Source: Variovorax sp. DXTD-1 | GTDB taxonomy: Bacteria; Pseudomonadota; Gammaproteobacteria; Burkholderiales; Burkholderiaceae_C | NCBI RefSeq assembly: GCF_003984625.1 | Contig: NZ_RWKH01000001.1 | Coordinates: 62,001-126,000 of the forward strand | Length of the DNA: 64,000 nucleotides | Direction of reading: 5' to 3' | In this document: positions 56,024-64,000 of the stretch, piece by piece | Position numbering within the stretch: the stretch's first letter is position 1 | Layout: each line of letters opens with the position of its first letter | Made by a program: the position numbers and the translations under genes | The notes under the pieces: model-generated | What the model saw: the letters and a program-made list of their open reading frames with translations, nothing else | Told to the model about the DNA's origin: nothing | Database searches by the model: none

Positions 56024-58438
56024 TCAATTCCTGAAGAGGTCGAGAATGCGATTGCGCTCCTCGGGCGGCGGAGGCGGGCTCACCGGCACGCCGCTCAGTG
56101 ACTCTGCGGGAGGCGCAGGCGCCGAAGGGGCCTCCACGCCGAGGCTGGAGACGCCTCGGCCCGGCGCGTAGTCGTCGTAGTACCACTCGCCGCCGACGTT
56201 CACGACGCCGGCGGGCGGTGCGGCTGAAAGATCGGTCACGGGCACGCCCTTGATCGCCGTTTCCATGTAGTTGATCCAGATCGGCAGGCTCAGGCCGCCG
56301 CCGGTTTCGCGGTCGCCCAGGTTGCGCGGCGTGTCGTAGCCGATCCAGGAGATGGCCGTCATCGTGGGCTGGAAGCCCGCGAACCATGCATCGAGCGAGT
56401 CGTTGGTGGTGCCGGTCTTGCCGTAGAGATCGGGCCGCTTCAGCATGGCTTGCGCCTTGGCCGCGGTGCCGGCGCGCGTGATGGATTGCAGCAGCGTGTC
56501 CATGATGAAGGCATTGCGCTGGGGAATGGCGCGAATTGTCTCGTTCAACAGCGGCGGCTGCTTGTCGACCAGCACCCTGTCCTTGTGGTCAGTGATGCGG
56601 GTCACCAGATAGGGATTGACGCGGTAGCCGCCGTTGGCGAATACCGAGTACCCCACGGCCAGCTGCATCGGCGTGACAGAACCGGCCCCGAGCGCCATCG
56701 GCAGGTAGGCGGGGTGCTTGTCCTTGTCGAAGCCGAAGTTGGTGATCCATTCCTGCGCGTAGCGCGTGCCGATGGATTGCAGGATGCGGATCGACACCAG
56801 GTTCTTCGACTTCATCAGCGCGGTGCGCATGGACATCGGCCCGTCATAGCCGCCACCGTAGTTCTTGGGCTCCCAAGGCTGACCGCCGGTGGTGCCGGCA
56901 TCGAAGAAGAGCGGGCCGTCGTTGATCACCGTGGCCGGGGTGAAGCCCTTCTCGAGCGCGGCCGAGTAGATGAAGGGCTTGAAGCTCGAACCCGGCTGGC
57001 GCCAGGCCTGCGTGACGTGGTTGAACTTGTTCTTTCCGAAGTCGAAGCCACCCACCAGCGCCTTGATGGCGCCGTCGCGCGGATCCATGGCGACGAAGGC
57101 GCCTTCCACTTCTGGCAGTTGGGTGATTTCCCAGGTGTTCTTGGGCGTCTTCACCACGCGGATCACGGCGCCGCGACGAATCTTGATGTTGGGCGGTGCC
57201 TTGTCGGAAAGGCCGGATTGGGCGGGCTTGAGGCCTTCTCCGGTGATCTGCACCGGATCGCCGTTGCCGCGGACGGCCGAGATCTCTTTCGCGCTGGCCT
57301 TGAGCACCACGGCGGACATCACGTCGCCGTTGTCGGGGTGGTCGGTCAGCGCGTCGTCCACGGCTTCGTCGAGTTCCTTCGGATCGCTGGGCAGGTCGAC
57401 GAATTTCTCGGGGCCGCGATAGATCTGGCGCCGCTCGTAGTCCATGATGCCCTTGCGCAGCGCCTTGTATGCGGCGGCCTGGTCGGCAGCGACCAGCGAT
57501 GTGTACACCTTCAGGCCGCGGGTGTAGGTGCTGTCGCCGTATTGCGCATACATCAGCTGGCGCACGGTTTCGGCCACGTACTCGGCGTGCAGGCGGTTCG
57601 GGTCCGCCGCGTCGCGCAAGTGCAGCTCTTCCTTCTTGGCCTCGGCGGCCTGCTCGGCCGTGATGAAGCCTGCGTCCTGCATGCGGTCGATCACGTAGAA
57701 CTGGCGCCCGCGCGCGCGCTGCGGATTGTTGACCGGGTTGTTGGCGCCCGGTGCCTTCGGCAGGCCGGCCAGCATGGCCGCCTCGGCGATGGAAAGATCC
57801 TGCAGGGGTTTGCCGAAGTACGCTTCGGAGGCCGCGGCAAAGCCGTATGCGCGGTTGCCCAGGTAGATCTGGTTCAGGTAGATCTCGAAGATCTGGTCCT
57901 TGGTAAGCAGGTGCTCCAGCTTGAAAGTGAGCAGCACTTCGTAGATCTTGCGGGTGAGCGTTTTCTCCGAACTCAGGTAGACATTGCGCGCCACCTGCAT
58001 CGTGATGGTCGAGGCGCCCTGGCTCTTCACGCGGTTCATGTTGGCCAGCCCCGCGCGCACCATGCCCTTGTAGTCGACGCCGCCGTGGTCGTAGAAGCGC
58101 GTGTCTTCAGCGGCCAACACCGCTTCCTTCACCAGCTTGGGGATGGCCGCAATCGGCGTGAGGTTGCGGCGCTCCTCGCCGAACTCGCCAATCAGGATGC
58201 CTTCGGCGGAGAAAACCCGCAGCGGCAGCTTCGGCCGGTAGTCGGACAGCTCGGAAATATCCGGCAGATTGGGGTAGGCGACCGCCAGGGCGACCGCGAC
58301 CACGCACAGAACGGCCAGCACACCGGCCGCGGCAATGCCGAATCCCCAGGCCATGAAGCGCAGCAGCCATTTGAGCCAGGCTGGGCGTGTGGAGGAGGGA
58401 GTCTTGGCTGGCCCTTTAGGGCGTGAGGTTTCTTGCAT
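56024..58438 (-). CDS. mrcA: Penicillin-binding protein 1A (bifunctional, class A)
   Basis: The 804-residue enzyme polymerises and cross-links peptidoglycan. One N-terminal membrane helix is followed by a glycosyltransferase domain (ETRF-like EDTRFYDHGGVD; QGASTITMQVARN) and a transpeptidase domain with SxxK in GSSFKPFIYSA, SxN in MKSKNL and KTG in KTGTTNDSLDAWFAGF. The likely start is the ATG at 58438; a GTG at 58456 is also in frame. It is divergent from pilM, the classical gene order in many proteobacteria. Confidence 0.96.
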   Translation of the reverse strand: MQETSRPKGPAKTPSSTRPAWLKWLLRFMAWGFGIAAAGVLAVLCVVAVALAVAYPNLPDISELSDYRPKLPLRVFSAEGILIGEFGEERRNLTPIAAIPKLVKEAVLAAEDTRFYDHGGVDYKGMVRAGLANMNRVKSQGASTITMQVARNVYLSSEKTLTRKIYEVLLTFKLEHLLTKDQIFEIYLNQIYLGNRAYGFAAASEAYFGKPLQDLSIAEAAMLAGLPKAPGANNPVNNPQRARGRQFYVIDRMQDAGFITAEQAAEAKKEELHLRDAADPNRLHAEYVAETVRQLMYAQYGDSTYTRGLKVYTSLVAADQAAAYKALRKGIMDYERRQIYRGPEKFVDLPSDPKELDEAVDDALTDHPDNGDVMSAVVLKASAKEISAVRGNGDPVQITGEGLKPAQSGLSDKAPPNIKIRRGAVIRVVKTPKNTWEITQLPEVEGAFVAMDPRDGAIKALVGGFDFGKNKFNHVTQAWRQPGSSFKPFIYSAALEKGFTPATVINDGPLFFDAGTTGGQPWEPKNYGGGYDGPMSMRTALMKSKNLVSIRILQSIGTRYAQEWITNFGFDKDKHPAYLPMALGAGSVTPMQLAVGYSVFANGGYRVNPYLVTRITDHKDRVLVDKQPPLLNETIRAIPQRNAFIMDTLLQSITRAGTAAKAQAMLKRPDLYGKTGTTNDSLDAWFAGFQPTMTAISWIGYDTPRNLGDRETGGGLSLPIWINYMETAIKGVPVTDLSAAPPAGVVNVGGEWYYDDYAPGRGVSSLGVEAPSAPAPPAESLSGVPVSPPPPPEERNRILDLFRN

Positions 58439-58461
58439 GTAGGCCCGGAGAATCACCCGAC

Positions 58462-58467
58462 ATTATA
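58462..58467 (-). promoter_or_regulatory. -10 box of the PBP1A gene promoter
   Basis: TATAAT occurs 24-29 bases before the ATG on the minus strand, in TTTTTATAATG. No good -35 box is found at the usual distance, so the assignment is tentative. Confidence 0.4.
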
Positions 58468-58591
58468 AAAAGCCGCCCTCCTGCCCGAGGACGAACTTTG
58501 GCGCATCGTTGCGCGCTAAACCAAAAGTTACTGAATGTGGCTTCAACGTCAGGTTTTGACAACGGTCCCCAGGGTTGAACCCCGCCGCCGC

Positions 58592-58620
58592 TTGGTTGCA
58601 AGTACGCCTCCTGCTAGCAT
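58592..58620 (+). promoter_or_regulatory. Candidate pilMNOPQ promoter
   Basis: TTGGTT and TAGCAT are separated by 17 bases, 57 bases before the pilM start. This is a moderate match to a sigma-70 promoter in the divergent PBP1A/pilM region. Confidence 0.4.
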
Positions 58621-58676
58621 GCAACCGAACGCAATTTTTTCCATTGGTTACAAATGCAGGGGTAAAGGGACCTAAC

Positions 58677-59756
58677 TTGGCTGCTTTCGGATCATTGTTT
58701 CGTCGTCAGAACGCCCCCATGCTCGGCTTGGACGTCAGTTCGTCCAGCGTCAAGCTGGTCGAGCTCGGCCGGGAGGCCAGCGGCAAGCTGGTTCTGGAGC
58801 GGTGCGCGATCGAACCCCTTGAGCGGGGCTGGATCACTGACGGCAACGTCGAAAAGTTCGATGAAGTAGCCGAAGCCGTTCGCCGCGTCGTGCGCAAGAG
58901 CGGCACCCGCACGCGCAACGTGGCGCTGGCGCTGCCCCCATCGGCTGTCATTACCAAGAAGATCATTCTTCCGGGCGGCATGAGCGAGCAGGAGCTCGAA
59001 CTCCAGGTGGAGTCCGAAGCCAACCAATACATCCCGTTTTCGCTGGACGAAGTCAGTCTTGACTTCTGTGTGACCGGCCAGAGCGCCGCCTCTGCCGGCG
59101 ATGTCGAGGTGCTGATTGCCGCATCCCGCAAGGAAAAGGTCCAGGACCGCGAAGGGCTGGCCGAAGCGGCCGGCCTGAAGGCGATGATCCTGGACGTCGA
59201 GTCTTATGCATCGCGCCTCGCAACCGCCCGCCTGATCGAACAACTGCCGGGCAAGGGCCTCGACGCCGTCGTGGCCCTTTTCGAAGTGGGCGCCTTCACC
59301 ACCAGCATGCAGGTGCTGCGCAACCAGGAAGTGCTGTACGACCGCGACCAGGCTTTCGGCGGCGCCCAGCTGACGCAACTGATCGTCCGCCAGTACGGTT
59401 TTTCCGCCGAAGAGGCTGAAGCCAAGAAACGCAGCGGAGACCTGCCCGACGACTACGGCTCCAGCGTGCTGAAGCCCTTCGTGGAAAGCATTGCGCAGGA
59501 AATTGCCCGTGCACTGCAGTTCTTCTTTACCAGCACGCCGCACAACCGCGTCGACTATGTGCTGCTCGCGGGCGGTTCGGCCTCGTTGCCAAGTCTGACC
59601 AGCGCCGTCACCCGTCAGACCTCCTTTGCCTGTTCGCTCGTGAATCCGTTCGACGGCATGGAGATGGGGCCCAACATCCGTGAGAAGAAGGTTCGGCGCG
59701 AGGCGCCTTCCTATCTGACCTCCTGCGGTCTTGCCATGCGGAGGTTCGTGCAGTGA
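58677..59756 (+). CDS. pilM: Type IV pilus assembly protein PilM
   Basis: The 359-residue actin-like cytoplasmic protein binds the PilN tail and links the pilus alignment complex to the motor. It has LGLDVSSSSVKLVELGR near the N-terminus (phosphate-1 loop) and LLAGGSASLPSLTSAV near the C-terminus. I chose the TTG at 58677 because the AAAGGGA site lies six bases upstream and the protein then starts AAFGSLFRRQN; the ATG 100 bases earlier gives a poor N-terminus. Its stop overlaps the pilN start. Confidence 0.95.
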   Translation: MAAFGSLFRRQNAPMLGLDVSSSSVKLVELGREASGKLVLERCAIEPLERGWITDGNVEKFDEVAEAVRRVVRKSGTRTRNVALALPPSAVITKKIILPGGMSEQELELQVESEANQYIPFSLDEVSLDFCVTGQSAASAGDVEVLIAASRKEKVQDREGLAEAAGLKAMILDVESYASRLATARLIEQLPGKGLDAVVALFEVGAFTTSMQVLRNQEVLYDRDQAFGGAQLTQLIVRQYGFSAEEAEAKKRSGDLPDDYGSSVLKPFVESIAQEIARALQFFFTSTPHNRVDYVLLAGGSASLPSLTSAVTRQTSFACSLVNPFDGMEMGPNIREKKVRREAPSYLTSCGLAMRRFVQ

Positions 59757-60373
59757 TCCTCATCAATTTGCTTCCGCATCGCGAAGCTGCGCGAAAGCGC
59801 CGGCGCGAAGCTTTCTACGGCACCCTGGGTGCCGCGGCCATCCTGGGCGGCGTGATCGCGGGCCTTGGCTTTCTCTGGTTCGAGGCGCAAATCTCGGCCC
59901 AGCAGGCCAAGAACAACTTCCTGAAGACGGAAATCACCAAGCTCGACGCCGAGATCAAGGAAATTTCGACGCTGCAGCAGGAAATTGCAGCCCTGCGTGC
60001 TCGCCAGCAGGCGGTCGAAGACCTTCAGGGCGACCGCAACCTGCCGGTGCACCTGCTCAATGAACTGGTCCGGCAGTTGCCTGACGGCGCCTATATCACC
60101 AGCATGAAGCAGGAGAACCAGACCGTCACGCTGCAAGGCATGGCGCAGTCGAACGAGCGCGTCTCCGAACTGCTGCGCAACCTTGGCAACAACAGCCCCT
60201 GGCTGGTCAAGCCCGAGCTGGTTGAAATTACTTCCGCAACGGTGAGCCTGAGCCAGCGCGACCAGCGCCGCGTGGCGAACTTCACGATGCGCATCGGCCT
60301 CAAGCGGCCGACCGACGCGCAGAAGGCCGCGGCCGACAAGGCCCTGGCCGCAGCGGCGCAAGTCAAGGGGTAG
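59753..60373 (+). CDS. pilN: Type IV pilus assembly protein PilN
   Basis: The 206-residue inner-membrane protein starts (GTG) ILINLLPHREAARKRRREAF, the conserved PilM-binding segment, then a single transmembrane helix (about residues 22-44) and a periplasmic coiled-coil and ferredoxin-like domain. It overlaps pilM by four bases. It dimerises with PilO. Confidence 0.95.
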   Translation: MILINLLPHREAARKRRREAFYGTLGAAAILGGVIAGLGFLWFEAQISAQQAKNNFLKTEITKLDAEIKEISTLQQEIAALRARQQAVEDLQGDRNLPVHLLNELVRQLPDGAYITSMKQENQTVTLQGMAQSNERVSELLRNLGNNSPWLVKPELVEITSATVSLSQRDQRRVANFTMRIGLKRPTDAQKAAADKALAAAAQVKG

Positions 60374-60381
60374 GACGGATC

Positions 60382-61062
60382 ATGGCAAGCAATCGCCCCT
60401 CTCAAAAGATAGACGTCGCCGCCGCGTTCCGTGGCTTCGGTGACCAGTTCCGCAACCTGAATCCGAACGATCCGGCCAGCTGGCCGCCGGTGCCCCGCTA
60501 TGCCTTGTGCCTGGCGGTGACGGCAATGGTGCTGGTCGGCCTGTGGTTCCTGTGGCTCACCAACTCGAACGACGAGCTCGAAGGCGAGCGCGCCAAGGAA
60601 GTTACGCTGCGCGCCGACTACCAGAAGAAGGTCGCGCTGGCCGCCAACCTCGAGCTGCTGAAGAAGCAGCGCGAGCAGGTGCAGCAATATGTGACGCTGC
60701 TCGAGAAGCAGCTGCCGAGCAAGGCGGAAATGGACGCACTGTTGTCCGACATCAACCAGGCCGGCCTCGGCCGCAGCCTGCAGTTCGAGCTGTTCCGACC
60801 GGGGCAGGTTTCGGTCAAGGACTACTACGCGGAACTGCCGATCGCCGTGCGCGTGACCGGCCGCTACCACGACATCGGCTCGTTTGCCGCCGACGTCGCC
60901 GGCCTCTCGCGCATCGTGACGCTGAACAACCTGACGATCACTCCGCAAAAAGACAAGGACGGCACGCTCACGATGGATGCCACGGCACGCACCTACCGCT
61001 ATCTCGATGACGAAGAGCGGGCGGCCCAGAAACGCGCCGCGGCGCCGAAGGCCAAGAAATGA
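60382..61062 (+). CDS. pilO: Type IV pilus assembly protein PilO
   Basis: This 226-residue protein has one membrane helix (about residues 40-60, YALCLAVTAMVLVGLWFLWL), then a coiled coil and the periplasmic core with PIAVRVTGRYHDIGSFAADV. It pairs with PilN and binds PilP. Its stop overlaps the pilP start by four bases. Confidence 0.95.
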   Translation: MASNRPSQKIDVAAAFRGFGDQFRNLNPNDPASWPPVPRYALCLAVTAMVLVGLWFLWLTNSNDELEGERAKEVTLRADYQKKVALAANLELLKKQREQVQQYVTLLEKQLPSKAEMDALLSDINQAGLGRSLQFELFRPGQVSVKDYYAELPIAVRVTGRYHDIGSFAADVAGLSRIVTLNNLTITPQKDKDGTLTMDATARTYRYLDDEERAAQKRAAAPKAKK

Positions 61063-61601
61063 GGACGATCGCCAAACTCATGTGGCTGGTAGCGGCCGCT
61101 GTGGGCCTGAGCGCCTGCGCCGATTCGGAGCAGGAAGACCTGCGCCGCTGGATGGTCGAGCAGCGTGCCCAGGTAAAGCCCAATGTGCCGCCGATCACCG
61201 AGCCCAAGAAATTCACGCCCCAGGCCTATACCGAAGGGGCTGCTTTCGAGCCGTTCAACCTGCTGAAGCTCACGCAGGCACTGCGCCGCGAATCGAACCA
61301 GCCCAGCACATCGGAGCTGATCGCGCCTGAACTGGCGCGCCGCAAGGAAGCGCTCGAAGCCTTCCCGCTCGACTCGATGGCCATGGTGGGCAGCATGAAC
61401 CGCAACGGCCAGCCGGTGGCGCTGGTCCGTGTCGACAAGCTCCTCTACAAGGTGCGCGTCGGCGAGTACCTGGGGCTCAACTACGGGCGCATTACCCGTA
61501 TCAACGAAACCGAAGTCGCCTTGCGTGAAATCGTGCAAGACGCTGCCGGTGAATGGATCGAACGCGTGGCGACATTGCAGCTGCAAGAGAGTGCGAAATG
61601 A
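61059..61601 (+). CDS. pilP: Type IV pilus lipoprotein PilP
   Basis: The 180-residue lipoprotein has a lipobox LSAC (Cys about 21) and the conserved early segment LRRWMVEQR. The C-terminal beta domain, with YKVRVGEYLGLNYGRI, contacts the secretin PilQ. It bridges the inner-membrane PilN/PilO complex and PilQ. Its stop overlaps the pilQ start. Confidence 0.95.
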   Translation: MRTIAKLMWLVAAAVGLSACADSEQEDLRRWMVEQRAQVKPNVPPITEPKKFTPQAYTEGAAFEPFNLLKLTQALRRESNQPSTSELIAPELARRKEALEAFPLDSMAMVGSMNRNGQPVALVRVDKLLYKVRVGEYLGLNYGRITRINETEVALREIVQDAAGEWIERVATLQLQESAK

Positions 61602-63739
61602 ATCAGAAAAAATCAACAATGGCACAGCGGCTGCGAGCTGCCGGGCTAGGTCTGCTGGCATTCGGCGCATTTGCCATGGCGCATGCGCAAAACGCCATCG
61701 AAGCAGTAACCAGTTCGACGCAATCCGGCGCCGAGGTCATCCGCATCGACCTGGCGCAGCCGCTCGCGGCCGTGCCGACCGGCTTTGCCGTTCAGACCCC
61801 GGCGCGCATTGCGCTTGATTTCCCGGGGGTTACCAACGCCATCGGGCGCTCCGCCATCGAGGTGAACCAGGGCAACCTGCGTTCCGTCAATGTGGTGCAG
61901 GCCGGCGAGCGCAGCCGCGTGGTGCTGAACCTCAAGCAGGCAACCGCCTACAAGACCGAGATCCAGGGCAAGTCGCTGCTGGTGATTCTGGAGCCGGTGG
62001 CCGGCACGGCGCTGGCATCGTCCACGCCCACCGTGTTTGCCGAGAACCGCAACCGCGACACGCTGCCGCTGCGCGACGTCGACTTCCGCCTCGGTTCCGA
62101 CAACACCGGCCGCGTGATCGTCGACTTGCCGAACAACCAGGTGGGAGTCGATGTCAAGCAGCAGGGCAAGAACCTCGTCGTCGAGTTCACCAAGTCGACG
62201 CTGCCCGAAGGCCTGCGCCGCCGCCTGGACGTGGCCGACTTCAACACGCCGGTCCAACTGATCACCTCGCAACAGTCGGGCGACCGTGTTCGCATGACGA
62301 TCGAGGCCAAGGGCGACTGGGAGCACAGCGCCTACCAGAGCGAGAACCAGTTCGTCGTCGAGGTTCGTGCCCGCAAGGTCGACCCGACCAAGCTGACGCA
62401 AGGCGTGGGCTACAACGGCGAGAAGCTGTCGCTGAACTTCCAGAACATCGAGATCCGCTCGCTGCTGCAGGTGATTGCCGACTTCACGAACTTCAACATC
62501 GTGACCTCCGACTCGGTCACCGGCGCGCTGACGCTGCGCCTGAAGGATGTGCCGTGGGACCAGGCCCTGGACATCATCATGCAGGCGAAGAACCTGGGCA
62601 TGCGCAAGAACGGCAGCGTGCTGTGGATAGCGCCCAAGGACGAAATCAACGCCAAGGAAAAGCTCGAGTTCGAAGCCAAGGCTGCGATCGAGAACCTGGA
62701 GCCGCTGCGCACCCAGTCGTTCCAGCTCAACTACACCAAGGCGATTGCCATCGCCCAGGGCCTGACCGGCACCGGCGCTTCGTCCGGCGGCGGTGGCGGC
62801 TCCGGCACCACGACCCGCATCCTGAGCCCGCGCGGCAGCGTGATCGCGGAGTCGCGCACCAACCAGCTGTTCGTTTCCGACGTGCCGTCACGCCTTGCAC
62901 AGGTAAGCGAACTCATCCAGAAGCTCGACATTCCGGTTCGCCAAGTGCTGATCGAAGCTCGTATCGTTGAGGCTTCCGACACCTTTGGCAAGTCGCTTGG
63001 CGTGCGTCTGGGCGGCGGTATCTCCCGCGAACGCGTCGCGTCGGCCAACGGCAATCCGGCATACGGCACCCTCGGCGTCATGCCCACCACCACCACCGGC
63101 GGCGTCGGCGCAGCAGCAGCTACCTGGACCAACTCCAACTTCCTCAACCTGCCCGCAGGCGATGCCGGCGGCACCGGCAATGCGCCCGGTACCTTCGCGA
63201 TCTCGCTGTTCAACTCGAGCTTGTCGCGCATGTTGAACCTCGAGATCTCGGCACTGGAAGCCGACGGCAAGGGCAAGCTGGTTTCCAGCCCCCGCGTCAT
63301 CACGGCCGACCAGACCAAGGCGCTGATCGAGCAGGGCGAAGAAATCCCCTACCAGCAGGCCACGTCCAGCGGCGCAACCTCGATCTCGTTCCGCAAGGCG
63401 GTGCTCAAGCTCGAGGTCACGCCCCAGATCACGCCCGAAGGCAACATCATCTTGACCCTGGACGTGAGCAAGGATGCCCGCGGCGTCAACACCTCGGCAG
63501 GCCCGGCCATCAATACCAAACACGTGCAGACCGAAGTGCTGGTCGAGAACGGCGGCACGGTCGTCATCGGTGGTATCTTCGAACTCACCGAAACCAATGA
63601 CGAATCGCGCGTGCCGGTGCTGGGTGAAGTGCCCTACCTTGGGGCACTGTTCCGCAAGCGCGAACGCGTTGCCAACAAGACCGAAATGCTCGTCTTTATC
63701 ACTCCGAAGATGATTACCGACCGCAACGCCGCGCGCTGA
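61598..63739 (+). CDS. pilQ: Type IV pilus secretin PilQ
   Basis: The 713-residue outer-membrane secretin forms the gated pore for the pilus. A signal peptide ends AMAHAQNA, then come two N-terminal AMIN-like beta domains (about residues 30-260), the N0/N1 domains (NIEIRSLLQVIADFTNFNIV; VPWDQALDIIMQAKNL) and the secretin core, ending with VPVLGEVPYLGALFR and a KTEMLVFITPKMI strand. A Gly/Ser-rich linker lies near residues 390-400. The ATG at 61598 overlaps the pilP stop. The shikimate kinase gene starts 23 bases after its stop. Confidence 0.96.
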   Translation: MNQKKSTMAQRLRAAGLGLLAFGAFAMAHAQNAIEAVTSSTQSGAEVIRIDLAQPLAAVPTGFAVQTPARIALDFPGVTNAIGRSAIEVNQGNLRSVNVVQAGERSRVVLNLKQATAYKTEIQGKSLLVILEPVAGTALASSTPTVFAENRNRDTLPLRDVDFRLGSDNTGRVIVDLPNNQVGVDVKQQGKNLVVEFTKSTLPEGLRRRLDVADFNTPVQLITSQQSGDRVRMTIEAKGDWEHSAYQSENQFVVEVRARKVDPTKLTQGVGYNGEKLSLNFQNIEIRSLLQVIADFTNFNIVTSDSVTGALTLRLKDVPWDQALDIIMQAKNLGMRKNGSVLWIAPKDEINAKEKLEFEAKAAIENLEPLRTQSFQLNYTKAIAIAQGLTGTGASSGGGGGSGTTTRILSPRGSVIAESRTNQLFVSDVPSRLAQVSELIQKLDIPVRQVLIEARIVEASDTFGKSLGVRLGGGISRERVASANGNPAYGTLGVMPTTTTGGVGAAAATWTNSNFLNLPAGDAGGTGNAPGTFAISLFNSSLSRMLNLEISALEADGKGKLVSSPRVITADQTKALIEQGEEIPYQQATSSGATSISFRKAVLKLEVTPQITPEGNIILTLDVSKDARGVNTSAGPAINTKHVQTEVLVENGGTVVIGGIFELTETNDESRVPVLGEVPYLGALFRKRERVANKTEMLVFITPKMITDRNAAR

Positions 63740-63762
63740 CGCGCGGGCGTAGCAGCCACCGC

Positions 63763-64000
63763 GTGGCGGTCGCACTCGTCGGTTTGCCCGGCGCCGGTAA
63801 ATCCGCAGTGGGGCGGCGCCTGGGCGCTCGCCTCGGCCTTCCGTTCGTCGATACCGACCACGTGATCGAGCACCGCATCGGCTGCTCGATTCGCGATTAC
63901 TTCGAGCGCGAAGGCGAAATCGCTTTCCGGGACCTCGAGCAGACAGTCATTGCCGACCTTTGCGCACAGCCCCACGGCGTGCTTGCCACGGGAGGCGGGG
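63763..64000 (+). CDS. aroK: Shikimate kinase, N-terminal part (3' end outside window)
   Basis: The frame from the GTG at 63763 reads VALVGLPGAGKSAVGRRL (Walker A), then FVDTDHVIEHRIGCSI with the shikimate-binding Asp, FEREGEIAFRDLE and ATGGG, all standard for shikimate kinase. It phosphorylates shikimate in aromatic amino acid synthesis. The order pilQ-aroK is conserved in proteobacteria. The first 79 residues are visible and the window ends in the gene. An upstream non-ATG start is possible. Confidence 0.93.
   Translation, partial: MAVALVGLPGAGKSAVGRRLGARLGLPFVDTDHVIEHRIGCSIRDYFEREGEIAFRDLEQTVIADLCAQPHGVLATGGG

Overview
The window is GC-rich chromosomal DNA with tightly packed genes and many four-base ATGA start/stop overlaps. 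Its gene content and order (ResB/CcsB next to a cytochrome c4; lptM-lysA next to cyaY, a class A PBP and pilMNOPQ-aroK; metK divergent from two LpxL-type acyltransferases; a mannitol/sorbitol ABC operon; Bug/TctC receptors) point to a betaproteobacterium of the order Burkholderiales. My best guess is Comamonadaceae, close to Variovorax. That placement is recognition of gene order, not a database result.

Layout. 1-5037: a peptide-type ABC importer (binding protein, one permease, two ATPases) behind the tail of an M20 amidohydrolase; the usual second permease is absent here. 5094-6029: Tat-exported LigB/DODA-type dioxygenase. 6040-16067: a sugar-phosphate block with zwf, a divergent AfuABC/FbpABC-type importer, a HAD phosphatase, a lipocalin, transaldolase and pgi. 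16097-16355: copy 1 of a large palindromic repeat. 16394-19510: pdxA-like dehydrogenase, Bug receptor and divergent LysR regulator. 19550-30607: polyol operon (binding protein, two permeases, ATPase, mannitol dehydrogenase, SDR, transaldolase-like protein, fructokinase, AraC regulator, xylulokinase), interrupted by an inverted REP-like pair and by copy 2 of the palindromic repeat. 30622-32846: groES-groEL with a perfect CIRCE element. 33004-35293: IS3-family remnant, two paralogous Crp/Fnr regulators and a lower-GC hypothetical gene. 35422-42941: cardiolipin-synthase-like lipoprotein, siderophore receptor, PepSY reductase-like protein, a 59-residue membrane protein and a second TonB receptor. 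42960-47900: metK, two lipid A acyltransferases, an alpha/beta hydrolase and engB. 47971-54069: cytochrome c4, ResB, CcsB, MsrP, MsrQ. 54106-58438: lysA, lptM, cyaY, PBP1A. 58677-64000: pilMNOPQ and the start of aroK.

How the genes work together. Zwf, Pgi and Tal interconvert hexose and pentose phosphates, and the importer between them has features that fit phosphorylated sugars better than iron. The polyol operon takes up mannitol, sorbitol or arabitol, oxidises them to ketoses and phosphorylates the products. ResB/CcsB would attach haem to apocytochromes such as the adjacent c4. MsrPQ repairs oxidised periplasmic methionines. PilMNOPQ builds the alignment and outer-membrane parts of type IV pili.

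The most unusual feature is the palindromic repeat of about 260 bp, present twice 10 kb apart. The 94-base left arms are identical, the middle is conserved, and each copy starts about 30 bases after a stop codon. No tRNA, rRNA, CRISPR array, prophage or intact transposase was seen.
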